Part shown: positions 8,216-18,469 of the stretch, piece after piece
Position numbering within the stretch: position 1 is the first letter of the stretch
Layout of the letters: each line of letters begins with the position of its first letter
Assembly: GCA_021464525.1 (NCBI GenBank)
Contig: JADRCO010000414.1
Span: forward strand, 1 to 34,205
Length of the DNA: 34,205 nucleotides
Direction: 5' to 3'
Origin: Rhizophagus sp. LPA8_4_AMF
Taxonomy: Eukaryota > Glomeromycota > Glomeromycetes > Glomerales > Glomeraceae
Made by a program: the position numbers and the translations under genes
Notes under the pieces: model-generated
Databases searched by the model: none
What the model saw: only the letters and a program-made list of their open reading frames with translations
Told to the model about the DNA's origin: nothing

Positions 8216-9617
8216 TTAAATATCTTTACATGCTGAATCTTCAATTTGAGTTCCTAGAGAGTTTTTTGGTTCACAAAGACTATTAAATTTCATCGGTCGG
8301 CTAATATAGACCGCTTTAGGATGAAGTATTGTTTCGGTAGAAGAAAGTTCACTTTTATCTTTATCTGCATCAATAAATTCCTTAAACATTTCTACATCTT
8401 TATAAGCTGATTTCCTCTTAGAATGTAAAACTTTTTCGTATCGCCAGTTTCTAATCACTTGGAGAATCTTATTTGACGATGGCCTTTTGTCCGGATTTGC
8501 ATCAAGACATTGATTTACTAAATCAATATAACATTTTGGTGTTCCTTTAGCTACTGTTGGTCTCAACCCATCGCATATTGCTATTGCAAGATTTTCATCA
8601 TGTGGTATATTTCCGTAAGGTGGCTTTCCAGTTGATACTTCTATCATAATAATACCAAAACTATATATATCACTTTTAAAACTATATGATTTTCCATTTA
8701 ATATTTCAGGTGCTACATAAGGAAGAACTCCACATATAGATGTAGAAATAGAAGAATCTGAATTATTAAATAATTGAGCGAGTCCTAAATCAGTAATTTT
8801 TGTATCAATATGCCCGTTATAATTAAACTGGAGTATGTTTCCACTATGTAAATCTTTATGAATATAATTTCTATCATGAATAAATTCAAGGTTTACTATT
8901 ATATTAATCAAGATCTCTAATTTATCCTTCCATTTTAAAGTATAATAATTTTCTTTAAGATAATCTCTTAAATTTCCCTGAGTTGCATATTCTAAAACCA
9001 TAATAAATTCATTCGTTGCTGGGTTTTTTGTTATACCATAAAGTTGCGTAATATGAAAATTAGCATAATTACATTCATCATGTATTCTTATCTAAATAAA
9101 AAAATCGTTCATTAAAATAAAATAAATTATTTGATAATTAAAAAATAATAATAAAAAAAAAAAAAATTATCACCTCGTTGATAAAAGCTGTCATATCTGA
9201 ACTTTTAAGTTTTTTAAATGCAACTTTAATAGGACTAGAACGAGCCTTTTTTTTATCATATTTTGGTGCACCTTCTAACCATGTAGCGGAATAAATTTTT
9301 GAAAAACCTCCTTCCCCAACAAGGTTAATGTTTTCAAACTTATCATAAGGTATCCACTCTAAATTATCATAACAATGTAATGTTTGTTTTTGTCTTTCAA
9401 GAATAAAATCATCTATTTTAACATTCCCAGTTGAATTTCCTTCCTTTATAAATCGACCGGGGTCACATTTATTACACCATGCATATCCGGTATTTAGTCT
9501 TTTACAATAAGGGCATACGCCACAATTTATTATATATTCTCTCAAATTACTTGATAAAATAACTTTTAGCTTATCCTTCGTTTTAAGAAAATTGAAAAAA
9601 TTAGTTAACTCATACAT
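8216..9617 (-). CDS. Kinase A: TKL-like protein kinase with CxxC-CxxC N-terminus, 439 aa
   Basis: Exon 1 is 9617-9174 and exon 2 is 9091-8216, with an 82-bp phase-0 GT-AG intron (9092-9173). ATG at 9617 gives an N-terminus that aligns with kinase C. Residues 35-51 hold CPYC-x9-CNKC, a zinc-ribbon-like pair. The kinase domain shows the P-loop GEGGFSKIYSATW (from 101), the ATP-anchoring Lys135 in VAFK, helix-C Glu148 at the intron junction, HKDLHSGN with catalytic Asp228 and Asn233, Asp249 in DLG, APE at 275-277, and DIYSFG at 289-294. All key residues are present, so it is probably an active Ser/Thr or dual-specificity cytoplasmic kinase. The tail ends CEPKNSLGTQIEDSACKDI. It lies 530 bp downstream of Myb-like gene E on the same strand. 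The TKL-like family is well known in Rhizophagus; substrate unknown. Confidence 0.92.
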
Positions 9618-10147
9618 AACAAAATGGTCAAAGTAACGATTTTTTTTAAACGAAAATTAAAAACTTTTAAAAGGAAAAATACAGTTCACCCTTTCTATAG
9701 TGAATTTATGTTCCATATAAAAATTATAACTTGTTATAGCCATTACTAAAAAAAAAAAAATATCCTTATTTATAATTTAATAAAGGGTTGAACTGTAGTG
9801 TAACCTTACTACATTCTCTTCATATGATCCCGCATGTTTACATCACCTGATTGAGATCATTAAATTTTGTGTCATTTATGCCATTTAAAATATTGGCCAA
9901 ATCTTAACAAATTTAGTTAGGCCAGAATTAGGGATAAAATCAATTTAAGAAAAATTGACATCACTATTTTAACATTGTATTACTTATTTTATTAATAAAA
10001 AGTTAAAAATGTATCTTTTTCGCCAGGAAAATTAAAATAAATTACATTAAATATTTATTAATATTATTAAATAATCAATATATAATATAATGTATTTATG
10101 AAAAGTAATTATAACAAAAGATGTGAAAGTTTCGTAATAAATGTAAT
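9618..10147. other. Spacer between gene E and kinase A
   Basis: AT-rich. Scattered TTGGCCA and GGCCAGAATTAGG words (9890-9930) resemble those upstream of kinase C. This spacer should contain the kinase A promoter, since both genes read on the minus strand. No individual element can be assigned. Confidence 0.4.
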
Positions 10148-10664
10148 TTATCGAAAGGAGAACAATACGAATGATGAGTAAATTTCTTTCGGCTTGACTC
10201 TTCTTGAAAGTTTTCTTCTCAATAAACTTGTGAATTTATAGGTTCTATCATCCCTTTGATGAACATGAACTTGATATACTGATCAATAAAATAGACATAC
10301 TAAAATTAGTATATAAATTTATTTACGCAATTAAAAATACATACATACAAAATATATTTACTTACATTGTGGATTGAGAAAAGTCTCCCAACTAAATTAA
10401 TAATTTATTATTAAAAAGGGATAGTTTTTTTAAAAAATAGATGTCATTTTTTGATTAAACTTACTGATAAGAAATTTGTTCTGGTGTAAATCGCGACATT
10501 TCATTACTAATCATTTCAAAACAATCATTAAGATGTCCCCACATCTTCATATAATACCTGATACGCTTATTACTCTGCGAGAAAAAAATTATTTCGTTAA
10601 TATGAAGTATTTCTTTCCAAAAATAACGATAATGACAACATACTTCATCATCAAATAATGGCAT
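10148..10664 (-). CDS. Gene E: small Myb/SANT-like protein, four exons, 95 aa
   Basis: Exons are 10664-10644, 10574-10465, 10391-10366 and 10278-10148. Introns are 69, 74 and 87 bp, GT-AG, phases 0, 2 and 1. Exon lengths 21/110/26 are identical to genes D and F. The protein starts MPLFDDESNKRIRYYMK. The Myb/SANT-like part includes FEMISNEMSRFTPEQISYHW and continues ETFLNPQ. The tail is basic (RDDRTYKFTSLLRRKLSRR, then VKPKE), resembles the repeated tail unit of gene F, and ends at TAA. Reading straight through intron 1 also gives an open frame, because that intron has no in-frame stop. I prefer the spliced model because the same boundaries hold in the two paralogs and the four-exon frame stays open to a proper stop. 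An upstream acceptor at 10310 would stop after a few codons, so the GATCAG acceptor at 10279-10280 is chosen. Confidence 0.75.
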
Positions 10665-11098
10665 TTTATTAATAATATATAGTTACTGTACGCAAGGAAA
10701 TAACATATAATCTTTTGAAAATTAATTGAAATTAAAAGCAAAATTTTTTTTTTTAAAAATAGAGAAAAAATTAAATGAGAAAAAAATAAGGAAACAAGGT
10801 ATAAATAAACATTTATATTCGCACAATTATAAACAATTTAGTTAATTTACTTTATTTGTTTCAAGAGAATTCCACGTTCTGAATACAGCCATTTTTGTTA
10901 AACGACACAAAGAAATTTTTACAATTTAAAATTTTAAATATTATTATTTCGATCATCCTAGTTATTATGTAAGGGCGTTTTCCATTTTTGGCAATATTAT
11001 CAAAGAATAAGGTTAATAAGAGGATCAAAGGACCCCGAATATATATGTAGAGTAAGGTGCATTATTGTATCGCCATCATAGAGAAATTTTATAGGGTT
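10665..11098. other. Upstream flank of gene E, no other feature
   Basis: Near the ATG there are words shared with the flanks of D and F (AATATAAT, AAAGCAAAAT). The rest is AT-rich without a gene. Confidence 0.4.
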
Positions 11099-11560
11099 AG
11101 GTATTTGATTTGCGTATAATCTGAAAATGTTTTAGCCATAGTCAGATTATTAAAATGCGTATTTTTAACTGGCTTTTTTTTTTTAAATAAGGGGTTTGCT
11201 TTGCGTATATTGAAATTTAATATTAGAAACCAAAAAGCAAAATTATTATGATTACTTTGGTCAGAAAGATTTAATTGAAAAATGATAATATTTTTATAAT
11301 TATGTAACATATTTATTTTTATATATTCATTGTAGAAAACATTTTAATATATATTTTTACGTACAAAATGTTACAAAGTTTGATCAATAAAACGATGGAC
11401 AAATCGCATGACAATCAGATTTTTTTTTTTTTTTTTTTTAAGATGAGTAGCGCATTTCATGATAATCAGATTAATTTGCGCATTTTTTTTTTTTGATTTC
11501 TCAAGGAGGCAATCTTGCGTACTAAACTTATAGAAAACCCCTGCGTATAGCTACTGTATT
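11099..11560. repeat. Region of repeated TGCGTAT words and short inverted repeats
   Basis: TTGCGTAT or close variants occur near 11110, 11155, 11200, 11475, 11513 and 11541, mixed with CAGATTATT/AATCTGA inverted words and long poly-T runs. Two AAGGGGTTT / AAAACCCC words form an inverted pair around the middle. It looks like one degraded non-coding mobile element or a nest of them; borders are uncertain. Confidence 0.4.
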
Positions 11561-12730
11561 AATAAATTATTTTGAAAATCATCTTACGTATTTATATATA
11601 TCATCAAGTCGAATCAAATTCTAAAATTTATAAAGTATCAAAAATTCAATAAGTGTCGGATTCCATTAGGCGTCGATCGAATCTCTCATTCGTCGAAGTT
11701 TCGTCAAAACAATCCACATTGCCTATATAAAATGATAAACAATCCAGTCTTGTCTGCTTATTCATTCATTACGACATTTTAAAATCTTTCCCAATTATAT
11801 GATCATCTTTAGAAAATTTATTTAAATGATTACAAATTTGAAAATCCTCATTTATTTACCATAAAATGATAAAAGGCAATAATTTAAAGAAATTTGAAGA
11901 TCAATTGATCAATTGCGTAACAAATATTTACTTTAAGCTGCGTATTAGTGAAATATGGGTGTGAGAACAATGTTCTCATTTTATTTCATTACAATAAAAA
12001 AGACGACCTCCTTTTTTTTACCCCATATATTATTTTTAATGAGAATACTGGCGAATGCTCCTTTTTTTTGACTGGTTATAAATTTAATGCATATTAAAAT
12101 CATATAACGTGATATAAAAAAAATAAATTTATTATAATTAAATTGGCGGTGATTGGTATTATCCGTCGTTTTAAATGATTGAAAAGTCTTTCGCTCTATT
12201 TAAAATCCCGTCGATCTTTCCAAATCCAATATCATTGATTTTATTGTAAAAAAAAATAAGGGATTTGGTATCACAAATAATGTAAGACGGAGTAAAGAAC
12301 GTTCTAATACTTATTATCAGGTTTCATAATATTAATACATTTACGATTAGAATGCTTGCACTAAAGTTTTTCAAAATTAAAATCTATTAGTATAATTTAC
12401 ATTTTATCTACAGAATATTAAAGATAACAGATTAATCTAATTATGTATGGTCCAAACATATATGAAAATGTATGAGTATCTACCATAATTATTACGTTGT
12501 TAAATCCCAAGGAGATTATCTTAATGGAAGAGTGAGTGCCTTACAAGCACAAGTTGTCGTGTTGTCGGCAAATAGAAAACTTCTTGAATTTCGATGGCGA
12601 ATCGTTCACAGTAATAGGCATATGAAAATTAACTGGCTAAATATCACGTGCTTCAATTGGATCAGTCAAACTCCGGGATCCATATGAAAATCTTTGAAAA
12701 ATATCGTTATATCAAAATTATAATAAATAG
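11561..12730. other. Intergenic, one unsupported 71-codon frame
   Basis: An ATG frame at 12472-12687 (plus) has non-repetitive composition (VSALQAQVVVLSANRKLLEF) but no splice partner, paralog or recognisable motif. It ends beside the hairpin cluster at 12731. Nothing else is seen. Confidence 0.35.
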
Positions 12731-12818
12731 TTATTGGATGTGGGAATAGAGATATCGGTCGAAGACCGATATCCTCCATCCAATACATTAGGCATATGGG
12801 CGGATGATCGCCCATATG
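12731..12818. repeat. Two adjacent hairpins with perfect 10-bp stems
   Basis: Hairpin 1 has inner stem GATATCGGTC (12751-12760) with GACCGATATC (12764-12773) around a 3-nt loop, and outer stem TATTGGATG (12732-12740) with CATCCAATA (12777-12785). Hairpin 2 has stem CATATGGGCG (12793-12802) with CGCCCATATG (12809-12818) around a 6-nt loop. Both are perfect and unusually GC-rich for this window. They could be the core of a foldback element or a structured transcript. A related hairpin lies at 13243-13312. Confidence 0.7.
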
Positions 12819-13242
12819 GAATACTGCGATGATCAATAGGAATTAATGTTATCAATACTGATTTCGATATTGGATGTCTCATGGTCAGTAAAATCCACAT
12901 ATTCCTAATCGACTAAACAATAACGACATTTATATCATATTCTCTCATATCCTTATACAGTATTGAGTTTTTAATAATATAAATCGGTATATCGAATATC
13001 GGCATATCGAGGTCTGATTGTTATTGTAAGTAATAAATTTGCACTATACATTGAAAATCATTGAAAATTAAAAATTTGATGCTCTTAATATTAAATAACT
13101 TTAAGCTGAAATTTATTACGTATCTTTAAATATACGCATATATTTGTATTAAGAAAAAATGTGGTATTATTTTAACAACATTTAAGTAACAAAAAATTTA
13201 TAAAGAAATATAATATGTAATCATGAAATTTTTAGGTAGATC

Positions 13243-13312
13243 GGTCCACGTCGGTAATTCCATATGGGTTAGTTCTGGAATTCCATACATTCCCATATAT
13301 CCTACGTGGATC
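13243..13312. repeat. Inverted repeat sharing CCATATGGG with the 12.79 kb hairpin
   Basis: The left arm GGTCCACGTCGG, followed by CCATATGGG, pairs with the right arm CCCATATATCCTACGTGGATCC. Open frames on both strands across this spot are by-products of the symmetry. Confidence 0.55.
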
Positions 13313-14366
13313 CACACAGGGGTAAAATATTTTATAAATAAAAAATTAGTTAATATTGTACAGTATAGCAAAGCTGCAATCATTTTTATCAATAAACTAG
13401 ATATCTTTCAAAGGATAAATGAGATATACTAAATTGAAAACTCTTTCTTTTGTGTCGTAAAATTGCCATTTTAATTTATTGTAATTTTAATTTACACATA
13501 TTACTATACATAATTACATATAATTTCTAAATAAAAATAGCTTAAAGATTAAATAAATAAAATTAATAAAAGAAAAATATACATTTTTTGCGTGGATTAT
13601 AATTATAATACCATGCAAAAAACGTATGAAATAAAAATATTAGGAATCGAATAGAAATAGGAACAAGTTATATAAAATACATCATGGGAATATACGATTA
13701 CGAATATTAGAGATTTAGATTACTTATAATCAAAATCTTAACTTTAAAATAAAGTTCGATAACGACGGAAAATAAATTGGAAGTGTGGTAAGTAATATAA
13801 GGGATATTGTAAAATGTAATCTATGTATTTCTAAATTATTTTTTTTAAATTATCATTAAAAATAAAATGAAAAAAATGAAATAAATTTGTCTAACAAATT
13901 TGAAACAAAAGAATGGATTTGAGAAATATGAAAATTAGAAACATGTTGATATATAATCGATTCAAAGTAATAATTTGAAAAAAGATTATGAATAGATTAA
14001 AAAAGTAAAAGAAGAGTTAAAATAATATATGTTGATATTACCAACCACCTTTCAAGTTCGTTAATTTGAATTTTTTTGAATAAAAAATAAGGAAGAGAAT
14101 AAAAGAGAGTAAGAAATAATAAAAGATATAATAATTTATATAATAAATTGAAATAATAATAACTATAAAATAGTGTTAATAAATGGGTTTAAAGTTAAGT
14201 TAGAGTGAGTGGATTAGGGTAAGTGATTAGGACAAGTAGTTTAGGAAAAGATAACAGATAGAGTAGATAGTAGATAGGGTAGATAAAAGGAATGGCTTGA
14301 ATAAATGGGAATAATTTGGTGTAATTTGTGATCAAAGAAATATAAAAGAAGGAAACCATAATAATA
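13313..14366. other. AT-rich spacer downstream of gene I
   Basis: No gene seen. A purine-rich stretch at about 14195-14290 contains degenerate telomere-like words (GATTAGGGTAAG, GTTTAGG, GATAGGGTAGAT). The rest is A/T-rich. Confidence 0.45.
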
Positions 14367-14715
14367 TCAAAAAATCGGCTTCATCTCATCCGGAAACTGA
14401 TGAGTAGTTGGAGCTGTATGTGTATCAATATCAACTGGGATTATTGTTGTTTGAAGAGAAGTAAAATAAAAGTTTATGATTTCTTGTACTGTAAAAAATA
14501 AAAATGGTTAATATAAAGCATTTTTATGAAACAAAAATAGGTAACATTATCATTATATCATTATATTTACATTTATCCCACTTATCTGATAGCTTGCTGG
14601 GGACCTTCCATTTCCTGTAACTATATTTCTAAAAAGATAGTGACAGCAAAAATTAATAAAGATTATAATATAAAATCTCATTTTAATAATAATTAATTAC
14701 CGCTTCGTAAAACAT
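14367..14715 (-). CDS. Gene I: small three-exon gene, 64 aa, paralog of gene H
   Basis: Exons are 14715-14701, 14628-14571 and 14488-14367. Introns are 72 and 82 bp, GT-AG, phases 0 and 1, the same phases as gene H. The protein begins MFYEAKYSYRKWKVPSKLS and continues DKWDKLQEIINFYF. It ends QFPDEMKPIF, against EFIPDENKPII in gene H. The shared KVPSK and PDE-KPI motifs at both ends, together with conserved introns, are the evidence that this is a gene family. The protein is 50 residues shorter than H because the middle part of exon 3 is missing. No known domain, signal peptide or membrane segment is visible. It sits in the left copy of the segmental duplication. Function unknown; a short decaying copy is possible. 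Confidence 0.62.
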
Positions 14716-15640
14716 TTTATGATAATTTAGCAAGTACCAGAGTTTATAAATAAAAGTTAGGAAGGTTTTTACTTCTCAAGAGCAGAACTGAAGTTAATTT
14801 CTCTCTCTTTTATATAAAAATAACTGCATCATTTTATTATAAATAAAGAACGATTTATTATATTACACTTCAAAGAATAAAGTCCGACACCCCAGCCTAT
14901 TTTGATTGTTTTCAATTTCAGTTCTTTCTTTTTATTTATTTTTTTGATTGTAGAATTATAAAACCGGTATGTTAATTAATTTAATTTGCTATGATTGACA
15001 AAATTCTTTCTTATATATTGTACACGTTTTTAATTAATAAATTACCAAGAAATTATGTCGGCCGTTACATTCATTATTATTACTAATAAAGAATAAAGTT
15101 AATTGATTTATGTGTTGTTGTTTGATTATTTTAGCATAAATTAACAAAGAATTGAAATTATATACATACAGTATAAACTAAATATTATGATATTTGTCAA
15201 TACTAACATAAGAGAAATATTTTTCTAAATCTTGAGAATTTATTTTATACGTTAAATATGATTTTTTTTTTTTCCGACAATTTTCTCTTTCTATTGCAAA
15301 AGGCCCATATGTCTTCATTTAAGAACGTCCGGCTGTTTCGTAATTTATATAACTTTCACTTATTAATTGTTATCTTGTCCTAATAATTTATAAAAACAGG
15401 AAAGTAACAATCTTATGATCTACATGATTGATGATGAAATGATTTCGAAATTTCACCAAATATTTAAATGATCGACAACTTGCTTTGTTCTTTGCATGGC
15501 AGTTTATCGATCCGCTTTGTTTGTTATATAAATTCAGACTTATAGTCGGAGTTTCTAAAAAAAAAAGATACCCCTTCTGGAAAAATAAATATTCTAGAAA
15601 TGTTCTGGAATAAAATTTGTTGAAAGCCGGTTTTTTTTCT
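14716..15640. repeat. Left copy of segmental duplication: upstream flank of gene I
   Basis: The segment matches 18470-19480 in order: AATAAAGTCCGACACC / GACAAAGTCCGATACC, TGATTGTAG / TGATTATAG, AATTATGTCGGCCGTTACATT / AATTATATCGCTTGGTACATT, TGTTTGATTATTTTAGC / TTATTTGATTATTTTGGC, CTATTGCAAAAGGCC / TTATTGCAAAGAGC, CTGGAAAAATAAATATTCTAG / CTGGAAAAAAGATAAGTATT and GTTGAAAGCC. No gene other than the one at its end is visible. Confidence 0.75.
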
Positions 15641-16343
15641 CCTCCCCGTTATATTCAAGTATTACTAAAAAGAATAGTACGGAATTGCTATATCATATCT
15701 TTCATGGCTATCCATTTTAGTTTGTTCCTAAACAATCAAAATTTTCTTTACTAAATTATTACAATATAATTATTTGTTTAGTCCTATTATGTATTTATTT
15801 TATTGGAAGCTATAAAAAAAAAAAAAAATACTGCGCATGATTTGAACCAATTAATTCTTCATTAATAATTTGGCCTGAGTTACCATCATATTTATTTGCA
15901 TCTATTGTATCTAATATTTTAAAAATATTGGTAAAAAAAAATGTAAAAAAAATTATTGTTATAAAATTCGAATATCTAACAAATGATTCTTCGAGGAAGC
16001 GACTTATATACTGACTAAAAAATTTAGTATATCAGATATATGTCTTTTTAACATTGCATGGTGCATTTAACAAACTTAGAAAATAGTGACCGGAAAATGC
16101 CTGTATGACATTACAACGATTTTCACTTTTTCATATAATTTCTCATAATAATAAAAAGAACTAGGTTATATAATATACACGTATACCACACAATAAGAAA
16201 GAATTTTTATCATTTTAATTGAATACTTATTATTTTCTTTACATGTAATAATCTCTTTATCGAATCACAAAAAAAAATTAAACGTTTGGTTACAGAAACG
16301 ATTTAGTAACCCTCTGCAACATAGTGGTATCGTTGCTTGTTTT
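15641..16343. other. Intergenic, no feature seen
   Basis: AT-rich spacer with no supported frame, RNA or repeat. Confidence 0.45.
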
Positions 16344-16697
16344 AAGGTTAGGGATGGAATCGGTTCGTCGGTTTTAATTCAGTTCTACATCGGCTCCAAT
16401 TTGGCTCTAATAAATAAAGATATGAGCTACATGCGTCAAATTTAGGACACAGGCAGAGCATGTAATAATGATCGATTAGAAAATTTTGATTGGCCTGCAA
16501 ATGATAGTTCGTCGAAAGCTGATGACTCAACTTGAGTAAGTTCTTGAAATCCGGTTCGAAGTCAGTTTCAGTTCAGAACGGTTTTTATAGTTAAAAGTAG
16601 TTTTAAACCCAGGAGATCAGAATCTTTTAAATTTAGGATCGGTTCCAGAATCGACTCAAGTCGACTCATTTTGAACCGATTCGATCCTTATTTAAGG
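16344..16697. repeat. Inverted-repeat element with GGATNGAATCGGTTC ends
   Basis: The left end reads GGGATGGAATCGGTTCGTCG, and the reverse complement of the right end reads AAGGATCGAATCGGTTCAAA. The interior repeats related words in both orientations (CGGTTCGAAGTCAG, GGATCGGTTCCAGAATCGAC). The size of about 350 bp, terminal inverted repeats and lack of coding capacity suggest a MITE. The minus-strand frame at 16348-16530 is translation of the element. Confidence 0.65.
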
Positions 16698-17991
16698 TGC
16701 ATTTCCTAGTAAACCATTTTAAAAGTAAACTTGGTAAGCTAATTGCTTTAACATAAATTTTTATCAATTTAAATATTTATTGAAAGAAACAAGTATATCT
16801 TTGGTTACGTAACAATTAATTCAAAAATACATGAATTTTTTAAAAAATTTCTTGATTTAATTAATTATACAGTACATATAATTACTTGATAAAGAAGTAT
16901 AAACTATTAGGAAATGGAAATCATTGTTAAGCCCGGAGAGAAAAATATTATCTGTAAGTAAACCACGATGATTTATAATTCGATGTTGATTTTTATGGGG
17001 AATCTGTTACAATACTTATCCCGTTCCCTACGTGACAGTGGTGCTATAGTCTCACTGATTATAGCACTTTCGTCTTGACTTTTTATTTAAAAAAAACTTC
17101 ATCCTTTTTCTTTGAAATACACTTTAAAACGCCTCTCTTTCTCTTTTTTAGCATTTTAATTTAGTATTTTCTTTTAAGAACGTGATTAGGTTCAACTTCT
17201 TTTCCTCATCATCTATTACTTTGAAAGTATTTCGTCTTTTTTCTTTGGAAAAAACTTTAAAATGCTTTTTTCTCTTTTTAGGACACTTGAGTGCATTATG
17301 TAGGATTTCTTTTGTTGAACATGGTAAGTTTCTCATGGTGTTGGATATTTTTATTTATCATGTTGTTTGTAATGCTAGAACTTTGGTTTTTATTTAGATG
17401 GGTTTACATTGAAATATTTAATAAATTGTATATAATAAATCTTTTGAAGTTCTTTTTTATTTGCTTAAATTTAAATTTTATTAAAAATATTGTCTGAAGT
17501 ACAGTTTAATATACATCTTTAATTGCATATTTTTTGTAAAGGAGAATATAATAACATAATTTTCATGAAACGTGAAAGATAAAAATTTCTTAAGATAAAT
17601 CTTTGCATAAAATTTGTGGCTAGCCGACAACATTTTGAATTTGAATCAATCATATTAAGAAAAGGGTATAGGATAAATATAGGTTAAGGTTAAGGGTGCC
17701 TGATTTTATAATCAGACGTGATGCGTGATGATTTCGAGCACGTGCGTGGTGGCAAAAAAAAAAAAAAATCTTCCAAAAAATGGAAAGAAAGTAAAGCTTA
17801 TTGATTTCGTGGACCGTTAAAACGGTTTAACTTAATTCTGTATTCGTTGACCGATTTTTTGAGATTTCAGTCATTAAAAAATAAAGATGAATAGAAAGTT
17901 AAGGTAGTAGGATAAAGAAATTATTTTGAAATGTAACGAAAGACTACATAATAATTTTGATAAAAGGTGTAGCGAAATAAAAAGAACATAA
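16698..17991. other. Intergenic spacer with one strong hairpin
   Basis: No supported gene. Overlapping frames at 17148-17497 are Phe/Leu/Lys-rich on both strands and look like low-complexity DNA. A telomere-like tract (GGTTAAGGTTAAGGG) lies near 17682-17696. The hairpin is listed separately. Confidence 0.45.
17041..17067. other. Isolated hairpin, 10-bp stem
   Basis: GTGCTATAGT (17041-17050) pairs with ATTATAGCAC (17058-17067) around CTCACTG, with one G-T pair in RNA form. It follows a GC-richer stretch (CCCGTTCCCTACGTGACAG). It could be a structured transcript, part of a degraded inverted-repeat element, or chance. It does not fold as a tRNA by eye. Confidence 0.4.
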
Positions 17992-18469
17992 TCAAATTAT
18001 TGGTTTATTCTCATCTGGAATAAACTCGTATGGCATAATACTCTTCATATAATATAAACATTCACTCTCGTCTGGAATGATATTAACGATATTCCACTTA
18101 TCACTCTCAAGTAGATATTCACTCCCATCTGGAATAATATCCAATTCCTCAATTAGACATTCGGAGATAACAATATTAGTAGTTGAAATATTATACATAA
18201 ATTGATGTCTTGTTTTGTAAAGGGAATATTTATAAATAATTTGAAGTATCTGGCGTACTGTAGAAAATGTAATTAATTTTTTTTTTATTATGAAAATAAA
18301 AACTAAGTAAAATTATATTTACTTTCATCCCATTTTTTACTGGGCACTTTAAGCATCCTTTTTATTCCGGAATCACTCTGTAAAAAATAACTTAATAAAT
18401 AAAATAATAAAATTAAAATTTTAATAATAATCTGACATAATTTACCACAGAACGTAATTTCTTCAACAT
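17992..18469 (-). CDS. Gene H: small three-exon gene, 114 aa, with three IPD repeats
   Basis: Exons are 18469-18446, 18377-18323 and 18257-17992. Introns are 68 and 65 bp, GT-AG, phases 0 and 1. The protein starts MLKKLRSVSDSGIKRMLK, then VPSKKWDEI, matching gene I around KVPSK. Exon 3 is acidic and carries three related motifs: IIPDGSEY at 67-74, IIPDESEC at 86-93 and FIPDENKP at 105-112. The last corresponds to the C-terminus of gene I (FPDEMKPIF). It is the right-copy gene of the segmental duplication. No known domain, signal or membrane segment is visible. An unspliced start at the internal ATG (18198) would lose the part shared with gene I, so the spliced start is preferred. Function unknown. 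Confidence 0.65.

Noticed and set aside
12718-12900. 60-codon minus-strand frame
   Set aside because: It runs through the two perfect hairpins and is a by-product of the inverted repeats.
13198-13432. Overlapping frames on both strands
   Set aside because: They mirror each other across the inverted repeat at 13243-13312 and have no splice or family support.
17148-17497. Three overlapping frames of 62-71 codons
   Set aside because: Low-complexity TTTTC/GAAAA DNA opens frames on both strands. No paralog or splice pattern.
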